Shown here in pieces: positions 23,045-35,231 of a DNA stretch of 64,000 nt (its first letter is position 1; each line of letters starts with the position of its first letter). The position numbers were made by a program, and so were the translations under genes. Source of the stretch: Ixodes scapularis (taxonomy: Eukaryota; Arthropoda; Arachnida; Ixodida; Ixodidae); contig NW_024609934.1 in assembly GCF_016920785.2 (NCBI RefSeq), positions 310,001 through 374,000 of the forward strand, read 5' to 3'. Under the pieces are notes generated by a model. It had not been told where the DNA came from, did not search any database, and was given only the letters and a program-made list of their open reading frames with translations.

Positions 23045-25615
23045 TTATTATTATTTATTTATTATTATTATTTATTAATACCGTTCACCCGGAATCGGGT
23101 TGTTAAAGGAGTAATGGTTACAAAAACATACAAAATACCGGTATGACAAAATGCACGCTCTTCAATCAGACGCGTAAAAATGGTGAAAACCAGTTACAGT
23201 ACAGCAGTAACATACAGAGTAAAAAACAAAACAAAAAACAAAAAAGAAAGAACAGCAAGATTGATTCTTTAGGAAACATGAGTATAGAGATAAATTACAC
23301 AATTCTAGACTTCTATAGATGCAACAGTACAATACATCAAATCATGTATAACAATATTATCACAGATAAGGCAATACAGCACCAACTCAGCAATATGATC
23401 TAAGTAACAGTTCGGCATACAATTACGTTAAGGCTCGGTCGACAAAGTAAGCAGATTGTTCATAAAACCATCAACGCTATCACAATCAACTATGGTCTCT
23501 GGAAGATTATTCCAATCTAAGATTGTTCTGGCAAAGAAAGTGTACTGGAAAGTGTCATTTTTTGCCCTTTCCACCATAAGTTCCGCGGTGTGGCCTCTTC
23601 TAAGTGTTCTAGATTGGCGAGGTTGTAAGAACCTTGAAGTGTCAATGCTAAACAAATTATTTTCTAACATAAATAGAAATTTTCACCTTGCAGTTTTCCG
23701 CCGGCTAGAAAGAAGTGGCAGATCGAGATCTTTCAGCATACCTTTAGCGGAGTCGGTTCTCTTATATTTAGCTAAAATGAACTTCGCTGCCATTCTTTGA
23801 ACTTTTTCTAGATTATTAATTTGGTATTGTCTAAAGGGGTCCCATACAATTGAGGCATATTCCAATGTCGGTCTTACTAGAGTTTTGTATGCAAGTAGTT
23901 TCGTTGCGACGGGCGCCAATTTAAGGTTACGTTTTAAAAACCATAGTTTCTTTTTCGCAGTAGAACACAAGTTATCAATATGCTTTCTCCAATTGAGGTC
24001 ATTCGAAATTGTGACACCCAAGTATTTGAAATTCTCAACCTTAGCTAAGGGACGTCTGTCGAATTCGTATACAAATGGTAAGACGCTCTCTTTCCTTGTT
24101 ATGATGGAGAACACAGTTTTATCACAATTAATTACCATCTTCCACTGCCTACATCATTCTTCAATGACTTTAAGAGATGCGCTCAATCTTACTTGGTCAC
24201 CGCTCGAGTTTATTCGAGAATAAATGAGACAATCATCTGCGAACAGCCTAATCGTGACACCAGGGTCCATTTTGTCAGCTATGTCATTTACATAACACAA
24301 GAAAAGGACAGGGCTCAAGACGGATCCCTGAGGGACACCTGAGGATACAGTTACTAGGTGCGACCTTACATGATTGGTTTCTACAAACTGTGCTCTATTT
24401 TGGAGATAGGCCTATCCATAGTATAATGTTTTCGTTAACACCAAGGTTGACAAGCTTGTGTATAAGTTCAATATGCGGGACTCGGTCGAATGCTTTTGAC
24501 AAATCTAAACAAATTGCGTCTATTTGACTCCTGTCATTAATATATTGGGCGAAGTCGTGCGTTGTTTCGATTAGCTGTGTTATCGTGGATAATGATCTAC
24601 TAAAACCATGTTGGTTACAAAAGAGAGAGACTGAATCTTCCAGAAATTTATTCAACTGTTTAGAAATTATATGCTCGAGCAGTTTACTACATGCGCAAGT
24701 TATCGAGATCGGGCGATAATTTCCGACGAGGTGCCTATCTCCAGTCTTATGCACAGGAACTACCCTCGCAGTTAACCAGTCCATCGGAACTTTGCGTTGC
24801 GTCAAGGACGCATTAAAGATAACCACAAGATATTTCGCGATCCATTCGGCATATCGCCTTAACAATACGTTGGGAATTCCGTTGGGGCCGGCAGATTTTT
24901 TTATGTCCAGATCTAACAGTAACGAAAAAATGCCTTGCTCAGTGATAATCCGCTCAGGCATTACTGAGGGTTGGTTTACGCTTGTCATTCTGAAATTATA
25001 CGAAGCATTATCAGCGTCAGCAAAAACAGAATGGAAAGAAATGTTGAATGAGTCTGCCATTTCTGCTGGCTCAGCAATGATTTGCTCATTGACGGAGAGG
25101 TAATCGATTTTATCTCTGGACGGTGCGAGATGGCGCCAAAACTGCAGCGGCGAACTTTTCGTGAATTGGGGCATTACTTCTGAAAAATACTTCAATTTTG
25201 AGTTACTAAGTTTATTCTTTAGTGTGTGCGATAATTCTGATAAGACGTTATCATTAGCCAGTTTTTTCTTTCGCCTTCTAGCGATCTTGCGTTTGAGTTG
25301 GATTATACCGCGTGTTACCCAAAGGTTGTGTTTTGCTACCCGTTTGGTTCTCTTAGGAACAAACTTTGTTATACAATGCTGAATTACTCTCTTAAATTGT
25401 CGCCACAGGGTTTCAACGTCACCTCTGTCCGAAAGTTTATCCAAGGAAATCTCTAAGTAATCGATAATACTTACATCGTCCGCTCTATTAAAATCATGTA
25501 CTCGAATGCTTACGTTATGCTTTTTCTTAGCCCCGGCGAAATTGATGCTTAACACCACAAGCTTATGGTCTGACAGACCCTCATATCTATATATAAATTG
25601 TGGTATTCTAGCTCA
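23045..25615 (-). mobile_element. 5'-truncated CR1/Jockey-like LINE
   Basis: A non-LTR retrotransposon lies on the minus strand. Its 3' end is an ATT-rich tail at about 23045-23080, and it starts at about 25615 within the C-terminal end of the endonuclease (EGLSDHKLVVLSI). Most of the endonuclease and all of ORF1 are missing, a usual result of incomplete target-primed reverse transcription. The 5' end sits close to the 25733 MITE. Confidence 0.8.
23428..25600 (-). pseudogene. LINE reverse transcriptase (ORF2), broken
   Basis: The frame from about 25600 down shows reverse transcriptase motifs in order: KSAGPNGIPN, NYRPISITCACSKLLEHII, HGFSRSLSTITQL, LDLSKAFDRVPH, SSGVPQGSVLSPVLF and the catalytic FADD box near 24225. 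After these come the thumb (FKYLGVTISNDLNW) and a C-terminal segment ending near 23428 with RTILDWNNLPETIV. One frameshift occurs near 24405, between SKAFDRVPH and SSGVPQGS. Two in-frame TGA codons sit at 24154-24156 and 23683-23685. Apart from these the protein is well kept, so the copy is fairly young. The motif set fits the CR1/Jockey group; exact clade not determined. Confidence 0.8.
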
Positions 25616-25732
25616 CCGCTTGCAAGGAGAAGGAAACTATAGTTCTCACATGCGGAAGCTCCACTCTTTCTAAGTTCTGCCGGTGCCAGGATACAGGACA
25701 GCAGGAACAAGGCTGGAGAACGAGACAGCGTC

Positions 25733-25921
25733 ACCGCTCATTCACACTGGAGGCGGATCCGCGTTCGCAAAGCGGTTGCGAACGCGGTTGTATAAAGATT
25801 CAGTACAATTGCACGAGCACTCGATGACATCAAGTGCGCGTGCAATTGTACTGGATCTTTATACCACCACGTTCGCAACCGCTTTGCGAACGCGGATCCG
25901 CCTCCAGTGTGAATGAGCGGT
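25733..25921. mobile_element. 189-bp near-perfect fold-back MITE
   Basis: ACCGCTCATTCACACTGGAG (25733) is exactly inverted at the right end (25921). The two arms match for about 83 bp with only about four differences, through GGATCCGCGTTCGCAAAGCG and GTACAATTGCACG, leaving a loop of about 20 nt. If the ends are CCGCTC, the flanks are TCA and TTA, a loose fit to a 3-bp target duplication. No coding potential. Confidence 0.8.
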
Positions 25922-26025
25922 TAGAGACAACACTTTAACGAAGCACGTGATGCTCTCGATGCCATCCTATACTTGCTCTCCGCCCAGTCGAAGACTGCTC
26001 GGCGTTTTTGATTTCCTCAGCGTTA

Positions 26026-26235
26026 AGCCTGGTTCAGACAGTTGCGTTTGACTGCGTTTGACTGCGTTGCGGCTGCGAGAAACCAGGACATCCCTGCTGC
26101 TTATATCGCGTTCCAAGATGATTCCTTGAATTGCATTCCACGCTTCATACGAGGCACACATGTGCCGGTGACTCGCTTTCGGTTTTCGACGCACCGCGGT
26201 CAAACGCACTCAAACGCAAGTGTCTGAACCGGCCT
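26026..26235. mobile_element. 210-bp MITE with TTA target duplication (Harbinger-like)
   Basis: AGCCTGGTTCAGACAGTTGC (26026) is inverted at the right end (TGTCTGAACCGGCCT ending 26235). Repeated TTTGACTGCG / CACTCAAACGC motifs lie just inside both ends. TTA flanks both sides (26023-26025 and 26236-26238), as expected for PIF/Harbinger-derived MITEs. No coding capacity. Confidence 0.7.
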
Positions 26236-26576
26236 TTAGCCTTGAGCGTGCTTCTCGATATGGCACAGCAGAACAGTGAGTGCACATCTCTTGAGGTCAA
26301 TGGGATGCTTTCCTACATGACTGGTATGCATTTCTTTGTCTTGCACGAAATATTGGGAGAGTGCTGTAGGCGAGAGATGCCCAGCTAACACGAGGAAGCC
26401 GTTGTCGACTTTGGTGGCACACAATTTACCAACTTCGTCTGACGGTCTACAGAGATCGATGGGCACAGCACAGATCCTTACCCATGTAGATGGCCACTTG
26501 GCTAATGAGTACACCACGTTTTCATACGTGCCTCCGTGTGATTTATGAATGGTGATATCACTTGCCTGCACAACGG

Positions 26577-26663
26577 GTAGCTGGCATCTCCCTTCTCCCC
26601 CCCCCCTTAGTCCTCTTCCGCCTCTCCTCCTCCTCCTCCTCCCCCCTCCCCCTCCCCTCCTCC
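26577..26663. repeat. Pyrimidine-rich low-complexity tract
   Basis: CT-rich sequence with runs of C8 and repeated CTCCTCCT. Confidence 0.7.
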
Positions 26664-26664
26664 T

Positions 26665-26905
26665 GCAGTGCCCGAGCGTTGCATAATGCTACGCGCGTTG
26701 CGTTATGGGACGTTTCGCATTATGTGAAGTTTCCCATAAGGCGACGCGCGTTGCATTACGGGAAACGTCACTGTCGCATTATGGGAAACGCCACATTATG
26801 CGAAACGTCCCGGCGGCGACGGCGGAGCCGCGCGTTGCATTATAGGAAACGTTCCGTAATGCAACGAGCGGTTACGCCGACGGCGGCGGCGACGTTGCTC
26901 AAGCC
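26665..26905. repeat. Cluster of GCATTATGGGAAACG motifs in both orientations
   Basis: At least six variants of GCRTTATGGGAAACG occur within 240 bp, some direct and some inverted (CGTTTCGCATTATG, TTTCCCATAAGG, GTTCCGTAATGCAACG). They are separated by GC-rich spacers rich in CGGCGG and CGCGCG. The layout recalls the subterminal iterons of the 6736-9695 element, but the core motif differs. Confidence 0.5.
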
Positions 26906-26909
26906 GGAA

Positions 26910-27365
26910 ACGGGCGCCTAAGAGCTGCGGTCTAAAAACACAATCGACAACCCACGATGGTCACCTCTTTTTCTTGAGTCAAGAAATGTTTACACCTCAA
27001 AAATTCCCGTTTCCTTCTTCCACAATTTTAAAAACATACACAGATATATGCAACACATTTTTTTTTTTTAACGAATAACTTTTTTAGTAGGTGGTTTGAG
27101 AGTTTTTGGTAAGATCAAGTTCACTGGATACGCGGCCGTTTGAGGATCGCGTACTTTACAGAATGTGTTTGTGTATGGGTCACATGTGCAAGACGAGACA
27201 AAAACTCGTATCGTCAAGGACAAACTGGTTCGTCACCCGTGCACTCTAAAAAAAAAGCCCGTGCGTCTGCTTTCCCGCACAACACTCGGAGACCCAATCA
27301 CCGCAACTTACGGAGGCAGCTCAGCGAACGACAATGCCGAAACATACGTTTTGACCAAAAAACGC
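26910..27365. other. Stretch without a supported gene
   Basis: Short unrecognised frames and a T-run near 27059-27069. Confidence 0.5.
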
Positions 27366-27433
27366 AGTCTGAGTTGTGATATTAAGCAATGCAAAACGTC
27401 ACGCTTGCATTGCTTAATGTCACAACTCAGACT
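27366..27433. repeat. 29-bp hairpin
   Basis: AGTCTGAGTTGTGATATTAA (27366, continuing to 27394) pairs with 27405-27433 with a single mismatch around a 10-nt loop. It may be a miniature fold-back element. Confidence 0.65.
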
Positions 27434-27630
27434 CCAATTGCACCACGCCCCAGAAAGCGAATAAGCCGAAAGTTAATCACCAGATTTTTATTAAATATTC
27501 AACTTACCATGTCGGTTATTCTTTTTTCAAATTGAATGTCCGCCGATCCTGATAAATATAGTGAAAGCAACTTTTTTTTAACTCACTCCCTTTAAAAAAA
27601 ATGTTTGAATTAAAATTAAACAGTTTATAG

Positions 27631-27812
27631 CGAGTATCCACTGGCGACTATGGCTGTGAGCGCGACTACTGAGCGCGTGCTGACGGCGAGCTTCAACAGT
27701 TCTTTTGCAATGTGCCTTCACCACCAAAATTGCCGGTCTAAGCAGCCTAGTAATGTAAGCTGGCAATGAGCATGCGCTCTAAACATTGCCCTAAATTATG
27801 GCGTCCAGTAAG
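27631..27812. mobile_element. MITE copy related to 60553-60745
   Basis: The segment shares long stretches with 60553-60745, for example GAGCGCGTGCTGA followed by the GAGCTTC / AGTTCTTTTGCAA block and GAGCATGCGCTCTAA. Its ends, GAGTATCCACTGGCGACTAT and the inverse ATGGCGTCCAGTAAGAATG, form degenerate inverted repeats. Confidence 0.6.
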
Positions 27813-28043
27813 AATGTATCAATCGGTTCACCTAGAGCCACCGAATAAGCTACACTTAGGGCCGGTTGCACCAACGCCGCTTAGCGCAAAGCGGAGCTTA
27901 GCCGGGAACCTAAGCTAAGTTTTGGTTTCGCTCGGTTGCACCAAAATCGCTTATCGCTAAACCTAGCACTAAGCTACGCTTATCGTAAGCGCTCAACATT
28001 GGGCGCTTAGTTTTTGGTTGTTTCTTAATCCTGGATTTAAAAC

Positions 28044-28303
28044 ATGGCGACTGGTTTGTCGCGGTCGACGCGGTGGACGAAATTGGTTGTACAAAGTGTT
28101 TCAGGCTACAACAGCGTGAGAGTTTCGACAGAATGACCTTCGATTGTGACAAGGATGCAAAATATTGTCGCGTGAAGTGTTTATCTACGCCTGTTTTCAA
28201 GTTGGCTCTCCACTCTCAGTGCGTGTTAGCCCTAACTGAGATACGTACGGAGTCTGGGCTCACGTCTGTCTTCCCGTTGATTATTCTGTCAACGAGCTTA
28301 TTC
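28044..28303 (+). pseudogene. Possible Harbinger transposase N-terminal remnant
   Basis: The frame reads RESFDRMTFDCDKDAKYCRVKCLSTPVFKLAL and then continues through GLTSVFP. Harbinger transposases often start with a segment of the type FD..-D.(E/D)F..R(F/Y)RLS...F..L and then a GLTP-like turn. The match is loose. A GTATGT directly after the frame (28304) would make a good splice donor. I could not find the catalytic DDE exons downstream. Position just inside the left inverted repeat supports the idea; sequence similarity alone does not prove it. Confidence 0.3.
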
Positions 28304-28319
28304 GTATGTACTTTTTGAT

Positions 28320-31300
28320 TTAAACATAACTGTAGCGTATTGTTATTTACCACTTTGTTTATTTCTGCTTGCAACACATATCCTTCAATCCGATCAGCGC
28401 GTTGAATAGTGGCAGTACATGATATCGGCGATCAGCTGATTGTCGACACCTCTGCCGTTTGCATCAGATTGCGGCGCTTTTAAATAATAACATAGTAAAA
28501 ATTCAATTTTTTTCGTTTTCTGATTTTGAGACAATCTTTATCGACTTTTCCTTGTCTCGCCAGTAGAATCTTGGCTTCAGAAAACTGTATCGTTCCATAA
28601 TCGTAACTTTTCTGGTGATCGCGCTTTTTAGGAAAATTTTGGCGACGACAAACCGTAACGACTACAATGCGAGATTCGTTCAGCGCTGTATTGGGGCAGG
28701 CTGGGGCCGGTGATGCGAAGAGACGACCGTTCTCATCGGCATGATGTGATGTACTAGTTTTCGTACTACGAAGTCTGCCGCCGTTTATTTGTATGAACTC
28801 CAGCTCTGCCTATTATCACTCGCGAACGAGCTTCTGGTTCTCTATCAGCACAAAAAATTAAAGGAAAAAAAAAACGGTTCTGGGTGACCTTTGCGTGTTC
28901 AAAAATTGACAGTTTGTACGATCATCAAGGGATCTACCAGTAGTATCGCTTTGGTGTATTTGTAGTTGTACCAACTTTCCCCTTCACTAAAACAAAATAT
29001 ACATAGTTTCATTACCAAAGGGTTCGACACAATCAAGCCATTTAAAGGTGTCATTTCTGCGGTGACTGCACATCCCTTTCTATGCAGTCACCAACGGTAG
29101 AACATGTCGATCTCGGTTGCGGTAGGTGCACTGTGCAGAAAAAGTTGGTCCACCAGCTATTGATCGGAAGCATTCTGGTACAGTATCCAAATCACTGGAT
29201 AGGAGCATTGTTTTTAACAAATGGGCTTTTAAAGCAGATGTTGAAAGAGATCAGGTTTTGTCTCTTCCTATGAGATGAAGGCTTCGCTTGCTTACACGAC
29301 TTCATGACACTAGTTGCAGCACCAGAGACGATTGCCTAAGGGAGGAAACACAGGGCTCATGTTTGCATCTTAATGTTGGTGGTTAAGAGCCCCCTTGAAC
29401 AGCTGCATGCTGTGACTATAACATGCATTAAAGTTTTGTTCAACATCCCTTCAACTATGCGCTCCCATTTTGTATGCTTGAAAGGCTGTGTGCAGTGGCA
29501 CAGGCAGGGGGGTAGTTTGAAAGGTCAAACCTGCCCCCTCCCCCCCAAATCCCTCCCCTGAAATCATCACTTTTTCTTTTTTTTTTTGTTAGTAAAGCAA
29601 GACAAGACAGGACTACCACCCGAAGGTTCGGGACGGCTGTGCCTGTATCCGTCAGTCGTACAGTAGATTGACTACTATACGCAAATATGAAAGAAAGCCC
29701 CCCCTCCCCCCCGAATATAATTCCTGCTACACCAGTGGCTGTGTGTATGCATACATAGACATATCCACATTATGGAAGGGCAGTAGGATGTACAGAAATG
29801 CTGTTTTCCTGATTTCAAGTTCAGCCTGACAACTGGACACTGTACTTTCCGGCATTGTGGCAACACCAATTCTTCATAACATGGTGCTTGAACTGATCGA
29901 AGCAGTACTTCCTGTGGGTCTTAAGCTGTAAAGCATTGGTGTGTTTTCCTAGCTATGCCAACCGAACAGTCGCCTTGCAGGCTCTGATAAGAGCAACACT
30001 AAGACCATTCTCATCAACTGTGTGTTTACAACAAGCCTAACATCAACTGTGTGTTTACAACACGCGTCATGAGCAACTCCATCCTTTGACAAGTTTTCTG
30101 GTCAACAAGTATATGCTCTGTATTGTAGAGAATCATTTTTACCTTTAGTTTTTATTGATTTCACAACTAGCTTTTTTATAAGTAACACGTATTACTGTAC
30201 TCATGTATAATGGGGCAGCTTCTGCAGTTTTATTCTCTTACCATTCATTTGTGCGGGTGGTCTGGTACATCATTTGCACTGGTGTCACTGTCCCTAATCT
30301 CATTTTGTAATTGATAGACCAGAAGTCCAAGTTGGGCTAGTCTCATATTTGCAAAAAGGAAGTGGTGGACTTAACACTTTGCCACCCTAGGCAGTCTAGA
30401 GTGCCGCCTCCCCCTACACTCGCTTAAACAACACATGCTCACAGATTGTTTCACCCCAGTTCTAGGGTATTCTTGATGGTGGTTACAAACAGCCTCTCTG
30501 TTACAACCTGTATGAGGTTGAAGTTACTATGGTCTACAGCGCCGTCTAACGATGAGATGCTCAAAAGTTTGAACTTGGTTGTAGTAAAGTAATTTTTGAT
30601 GCATTTCAAGCACGATGAAAATTGTTTATTGGTGCAGTACCCCGCAGACAAGCAGAGCAGCACAAAACATATCAATCTGGATGAAGTCGGCAATTCTCTT
30701 TATGAAGGCGTCTACTCCTCATTGGTCAGTGCCTCCTCCGTTCTCTGGGTTTTTCTTCTGGATCTGTGTTCCTTTGATTACATGGAGTTTCGTATATCTG
30801 AATCAAATACTTGCCTAGAGCCACCTTTCAAAACTTAGCACCCACCCGCTTCTACCTGAACTGCTGTCATAAACAACTACTTACTTTGCATATTGATAAG
30901 TTTTTCACTGGAGATAAGAACTTAAAAAAAAAACAGGAAGCAACTGGGATGGAGCACTAGATTGTCAACATTGTAAGTGCTTACTTCAGTTTTTCTTGGT
31001 GTTTTACCTATTGCTGGTGTTTTGCTTGTCTCTAGGCTTTCAGTTTTTTTTGTCTCGGTCTCTTTCTGTAGCTGTTAATAATTCCCTAACCATATAGTAA
31101 AAATAATGTTAGGAATACCATAGCTATTTTCTTTGTATTTTCAACGGAGTAGTGAGCAACTGTTAGGAAAATCCATTAGTTTATTGGAACTAGAAAATAT
31201 GTTAAAGTTGTGAAAGTGAAAATTGGGTTCATACTGAGCTTAATAGAACATGAGACATATTGTTATCAATAGGTGATGGCATGAGTGCCAAACTACATAT

Positions 31301-31579
31301 ACAACGTTCAATGTGTCACAAGCCAAACCTATAGTCACAGTATTTTACTCATAACTACAAGCCTCTAGTAAAAGTTACGAGTGTGGGGAATACGCTAATG
31401 TAGGATACCATCTTAAATGGTACAATAATAAATTCAGCATTCATATGTGTACCTAGAACCACACCGTACCAGAATCATATTCACCCTGTGGTCAGTGTAC
31501 TGTGCCACAGCATATATGCCATGGCCCTCTCGGTACACATGTTACCACATGCTGTTCGGTATCGTAGAATCTAACAATC
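28320..31579. other. Element interior without a recognised gene
   Basis: Inside the Harbinger-type element I see AT-rich sequence with short frames only. Positions 29504-29541 form an imperfect hairpin with a C-rich right arm (GGTAGTTTGA / TCAAACCTGCCCCC). C-rich runs recur at 29530-29565 and 29700-29713, and a polypyrimidine run lies at 29570-29590. Confidence 0.45.
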
Positions 31580-31977
31580 GTTAGGTAATCAGGTCGTTCA
31601 ATATATTTCATTTCATTATTAAAATTAAATATAATTTTTACCAATGGAATGTGCATTGTTGCAATGCACAAGTGTTGTATGGTGAAGTAGGCGTGATGAA
31701 AACACCCTACACTGGCCCACAACTTTTCTTGGCAATGCAGTGGAGGGTACAGGCACGCGTTCCCTCTCCCATTTTGAGCGCTGAATAAAGCTGTACGCGG
31801 GCTCTCCTCTTCTTCACTGCATTGCCAAGAAAAGTTGTCGCCGAGTATAGGGTGTTTTCATGATGCCTACTTCACCACACAACAATTGCGCAATGCAACA
31901 AAGCATGCCCCAGAGATAAAAATTCGATTTAATATTTATAATGAAATGGAATATATTGAAGGACATGAGTACCTAAC
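31580..31977. mobile_element. 398-bp fold-back MITE with long arms
   Basis: The left part (GTTAGGTAATCAGGTC... TTCAATATATTTCATTTCAT) is the inverse of the right part ending TACCTAAC at 31977. The arms of about 160 bp share TGGTGAAGTAGGC, GATGAAAACACCCTA and ACTTTTCTTGGCAATGCAGT. The short centre carries GAATAAAGC. The family recurs at 47960. Confidence 0.7.
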
Positions 31978-31979
31978 CT

Positions 31980-32082
31980 AAGGAGCCGACCTAGTGTTTG
32001 TGAAAGGTTGCCCGCCCCGGGCCACCTCAAACTACCTCGCTCATATACCTGTAATAAAGTTTTTCAGACAGACAGACAGAGT
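31980..32082 (+). repeat. LINE-like 3' tail with (CAGA)n
   Basis: CTCATATACCTGTAATAAAG is followed by TTTTTCAGACAGACAGACAG. A polyadenylation-type AATAAA next to a short tandem repeat is the usual 3' end of a non-LTR retrotransposon. No coding sequence precedes it. Confidence 0.4.
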
Positions 32083-34850
32083 ACTGTATTTTAGTATTTT
32101 GGCTGCAGTTCGCATTTCAATGGATATTTGTGCTTAAATTATTCTTGGCTAATAGGGCGGCACTAACCCAAGAGTCATGCCTTGCTTATTCAAACTTTTG
32201 ATCGTCAAATTGCTTACGGAAGTGATTTGCATAATTAGCAAAAACACAAGATGTTCATGAAGGCTGATTCGGGCATCTTAATTATACATTTGGGAAAATA
32301 ATTTACTAGGTAAGGGGTCGGCAACCTGTAGCCCACGGGCTAGCAGAACCATAATCACTCATCTAGTACACAGAAGATCGGAAAATCAGGTTTGAAAGTT
32401 GCATGTAAAAACCTCAAGTTAGCAGTCGTGCTGCATATGGAAGGTTTGCCCTCTACAGCGGTGACAGAAACCATCTAATTTCATTGCTGAGTGACTCAAC
32501 ACTCTCTGAAGATGAAACAACCCATTTGATTTTGACGTTTATGATCATAATAAAGTCAAAGTAGATAAGTTTGAATCTAAAGAAAGATATAAATTGCATA
32601 TGCAGTAGATATAACCATATAAGGATGCCTTGGTATAAATTCTATATGTATTCAGTAACCACAATTGGCTCATGAAGTAAAGAAATCGAGAAATATGTAT
32701 GGTCAGAGCCAGAATATGGGCACTAAAAGGATTCATGTTATGCGACAGTGATTAAAAAATTATTAGCACTTCTGTTATCTTGCACCTAGAGTTGGTCACT
32801 CTGTCTTGTCAGCCCTTTTCGTACAAGGTTGCTGTCTCTACGGTCACTGCTGTGCAGGCAGTTGTGACTGTGTGGTAGCTGTGGCAGTGGTGCAAGGAAG
32901 AATAGCTGCCCCGTCTGTAATTTGCACACGGCTCTCCTGAGCCGAAATAAATATCTATGTGTCTATCTACAAGTAGAGGAGTCATTGTTTCCGTGGTCTG
33001 AAGGGGTGTCTGGTGCCAATATCTATCAAAAACTTTGTGCACAGTATATCATGGAAATGTTTTGTTGCAAAGAAGTGTGTTTGATTGGGTACAGAAGTTA
33101 TATGAAGGATCCACAAGTGTCAGTCATAACGGAGCTTATGCCCATGCATGTCGACGACTGATGACGACAGTGAGCGTGCTTGTGAGCTCATTCTGCCGGA
33201 TAGACGAGTGGCAGTAAACGATATGATAAATAATTTGCGAATCAGCCAAGGCTTTTCGAATATCATAATTCATGGCAGGCTTGGGTTTTGAAATATTTTT
33301 ATCTAAATAAAATCTACAGGCATGAATCATTCTTAATCACCCTTGTGTTTAAGATTTTTCCTCTTTTTTTCTTCAGTTTATTATTGACAGATTTACTGCT
33401 CCCACCAGAGAGCATGAATGCTGGATTGTGCTTTGCCATTTCTAAATGGTGTTCTCTTTTAATGAGTCAGGTTTTTGTTTTAGGCCAGTGATTTTTGGAA
33501 CCTGTAACCTCTACCCTATAGATAGTTGCAACTGGGTGATTTCAGATAAGATCGACCAAAGGGTGGCTGGTCGACATTTTTAAATCAACTGATGTTTTTA
33601 TATGACATTGTCTAGTGTCTGGTATAAACGAATCCACACTTAGTTTTGACCAGAAAAAAAATTTGGAGACAAGAAAAATCGTAAGGCAGTGAGAGGTGGA
33701 CAGTTGCAATAACGCGCACTGATGGAGGGGGCAAGTTTGAAAGTGAATAATTAAAACAATAAAATTAGGAGAATTTTAAAACTTTTTACAAACAAACTAT
33801 GGGTACAACTTGCTTGTAATATAAAGTAATAATATTTCTTAAAACTTTATTTAGTTTTCTAAAAATTGCCAAACATGCCTGCTCGAACGACAAATGGCAA
33901 ACTTTGAAAATCTGTATCTCATGAAATAATTTAATCATTATTACGTAACTTGCAGACATTATTTTACTAATATATGGCTATTATTGAAAAAATAAATAAG
34001 GTATCTGAGTGACACAATAGTTACAATATATTTAGGCAAACATGGGAAAAAAATCAAACAAAGAAAAATTCCAATGCGAATAAAAAAAAAACACCACCTT
34101 CCATTTTTTTAATATTTGGGTACCCTGTTATACTCTATTTCGGCATTCATTTCTATTAAAAACATGTTGCATCATTCCACTGTGAAAGAAGAAACAACTC
34201 CCCAGAGTAGGGTCCTTTCTCAAAGCCTACACTTAGCAGTGTCCTATACAAGAAGTGACTCTGAGTTCCAGTTTCATGAAACTTGCACAAATCTTTTATA
34301 TACATTTATTCAGATGAGGTCATTGATAAAAAGAGCGATCGGTCACACAGTAAAAGGGAGGAGAAACTATATACAGCATTTTACATAAGCGTACAAAATG
34401 GTATCATATTAGAGACTAATGACTTGAGAAAAGATGATGCAGTGTGAAGTTGTACCTTCCGGTATATTTTACATCTAGAGTAAAATAAATAACTTTACTT
34501 CCACACACAAAAACAAAGATATAATAGAAAGATATTTAGGTTGGCTGTGTATTTACGATTACAAACAATTTCAGGTGACGGATGCCATAGTGCCTAACTG
34601 GAGCAGCTTCGATGCTCTCGGTGTATGAATGAATCGTGGCAAGCCGATATATTTTATCCTGCTCGAGGATAACATTTTGGGATTTTTTTTATAGTGATCA
34701 GATAAAAATTATTAGTAACCACCAACAAAAACAGTAGGTTAAATACCCCGTGAAGAAAAATGTGATAAATAAGATGTCCCTGCATTCAAAATGAGCAGTC
34801 CTTGGGAAATCAGATTCGGCACTTTACGCTAAGGTTTTCCTCGCTGTACC
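32083..34850. other. AT-rich element interior without a supported gene
   Basis: Only short frames without domains; A-runs at 34080-34090 and elsewhere. I see no RNA gene. Confidence 0.45.
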
Positions 34851-34853
34851 CAT

Positions 34854-35231
34854 TTAATAAAGTTGCTTCCAAGCAGATCCGACTGTCCGTGCTACATATA
34901 CGTCACAGGTCCCTTCTGTTGATGACTTGCTGAGCCGCCACGCGTGCCAAGACTGAATGCCAGGGAAGGCGCGCACCGTCAGCCACTCTTCTTTTTTTTG
35001 TTCACGATACCGAACAACCTCATTTTCGTCCAGATATACAAGATGCAAGCCTTTCAGTTTCTTTGATAGAACGCTCACAGTGAGAAAAAAGATCAGTATA
35101 GTCGTGTTAAGTGCCTCTAGAGGCTGGACATGCTTGAACCATTCTTGTAGCCTCGTTTCGGAAGGTGCTGAGACACATCCGCAGGGCATTGGGGGACATC
35201 CAGAGGGCACTGAAATGCTGAGGACTATCAC
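34854..35231 (-). CDS. Unrecognised open frame next to the minisatellite
   Basis: This 125-codon minus-strand frame starts at a GTG inside the first minisatellite unit (VIVLSISVPSG) and runs into non-repetitive sequence with QEWFKHVQPLEALN, a hydrophobic stretch ILIFFLTVSVL, then KLKGLHLVYLDENEVVRY and a Lys/Glu-rich part. I do not recognise the family. A stop stands upstream in the same frame and there is no ATG, so it may be an internal exon or a chance frame. Similarity between its N-terminus and the repeat unit (VVILSTSVPSG) suggests the minisatellite arose by amplifying part of it. Confidence 0.25.
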   Translation of the reverse strand: MIVLSISVPSGCPPMPCGCVSAPSETRLQEWFKHVQPLEALNTTILIFFLTVSVLSKKLKGLHLVYLDENEVVRYREQKKEEWLTVRAFPGIQSWHAWRLSKSSTEGTCDVYVARTVGSAWKQLY

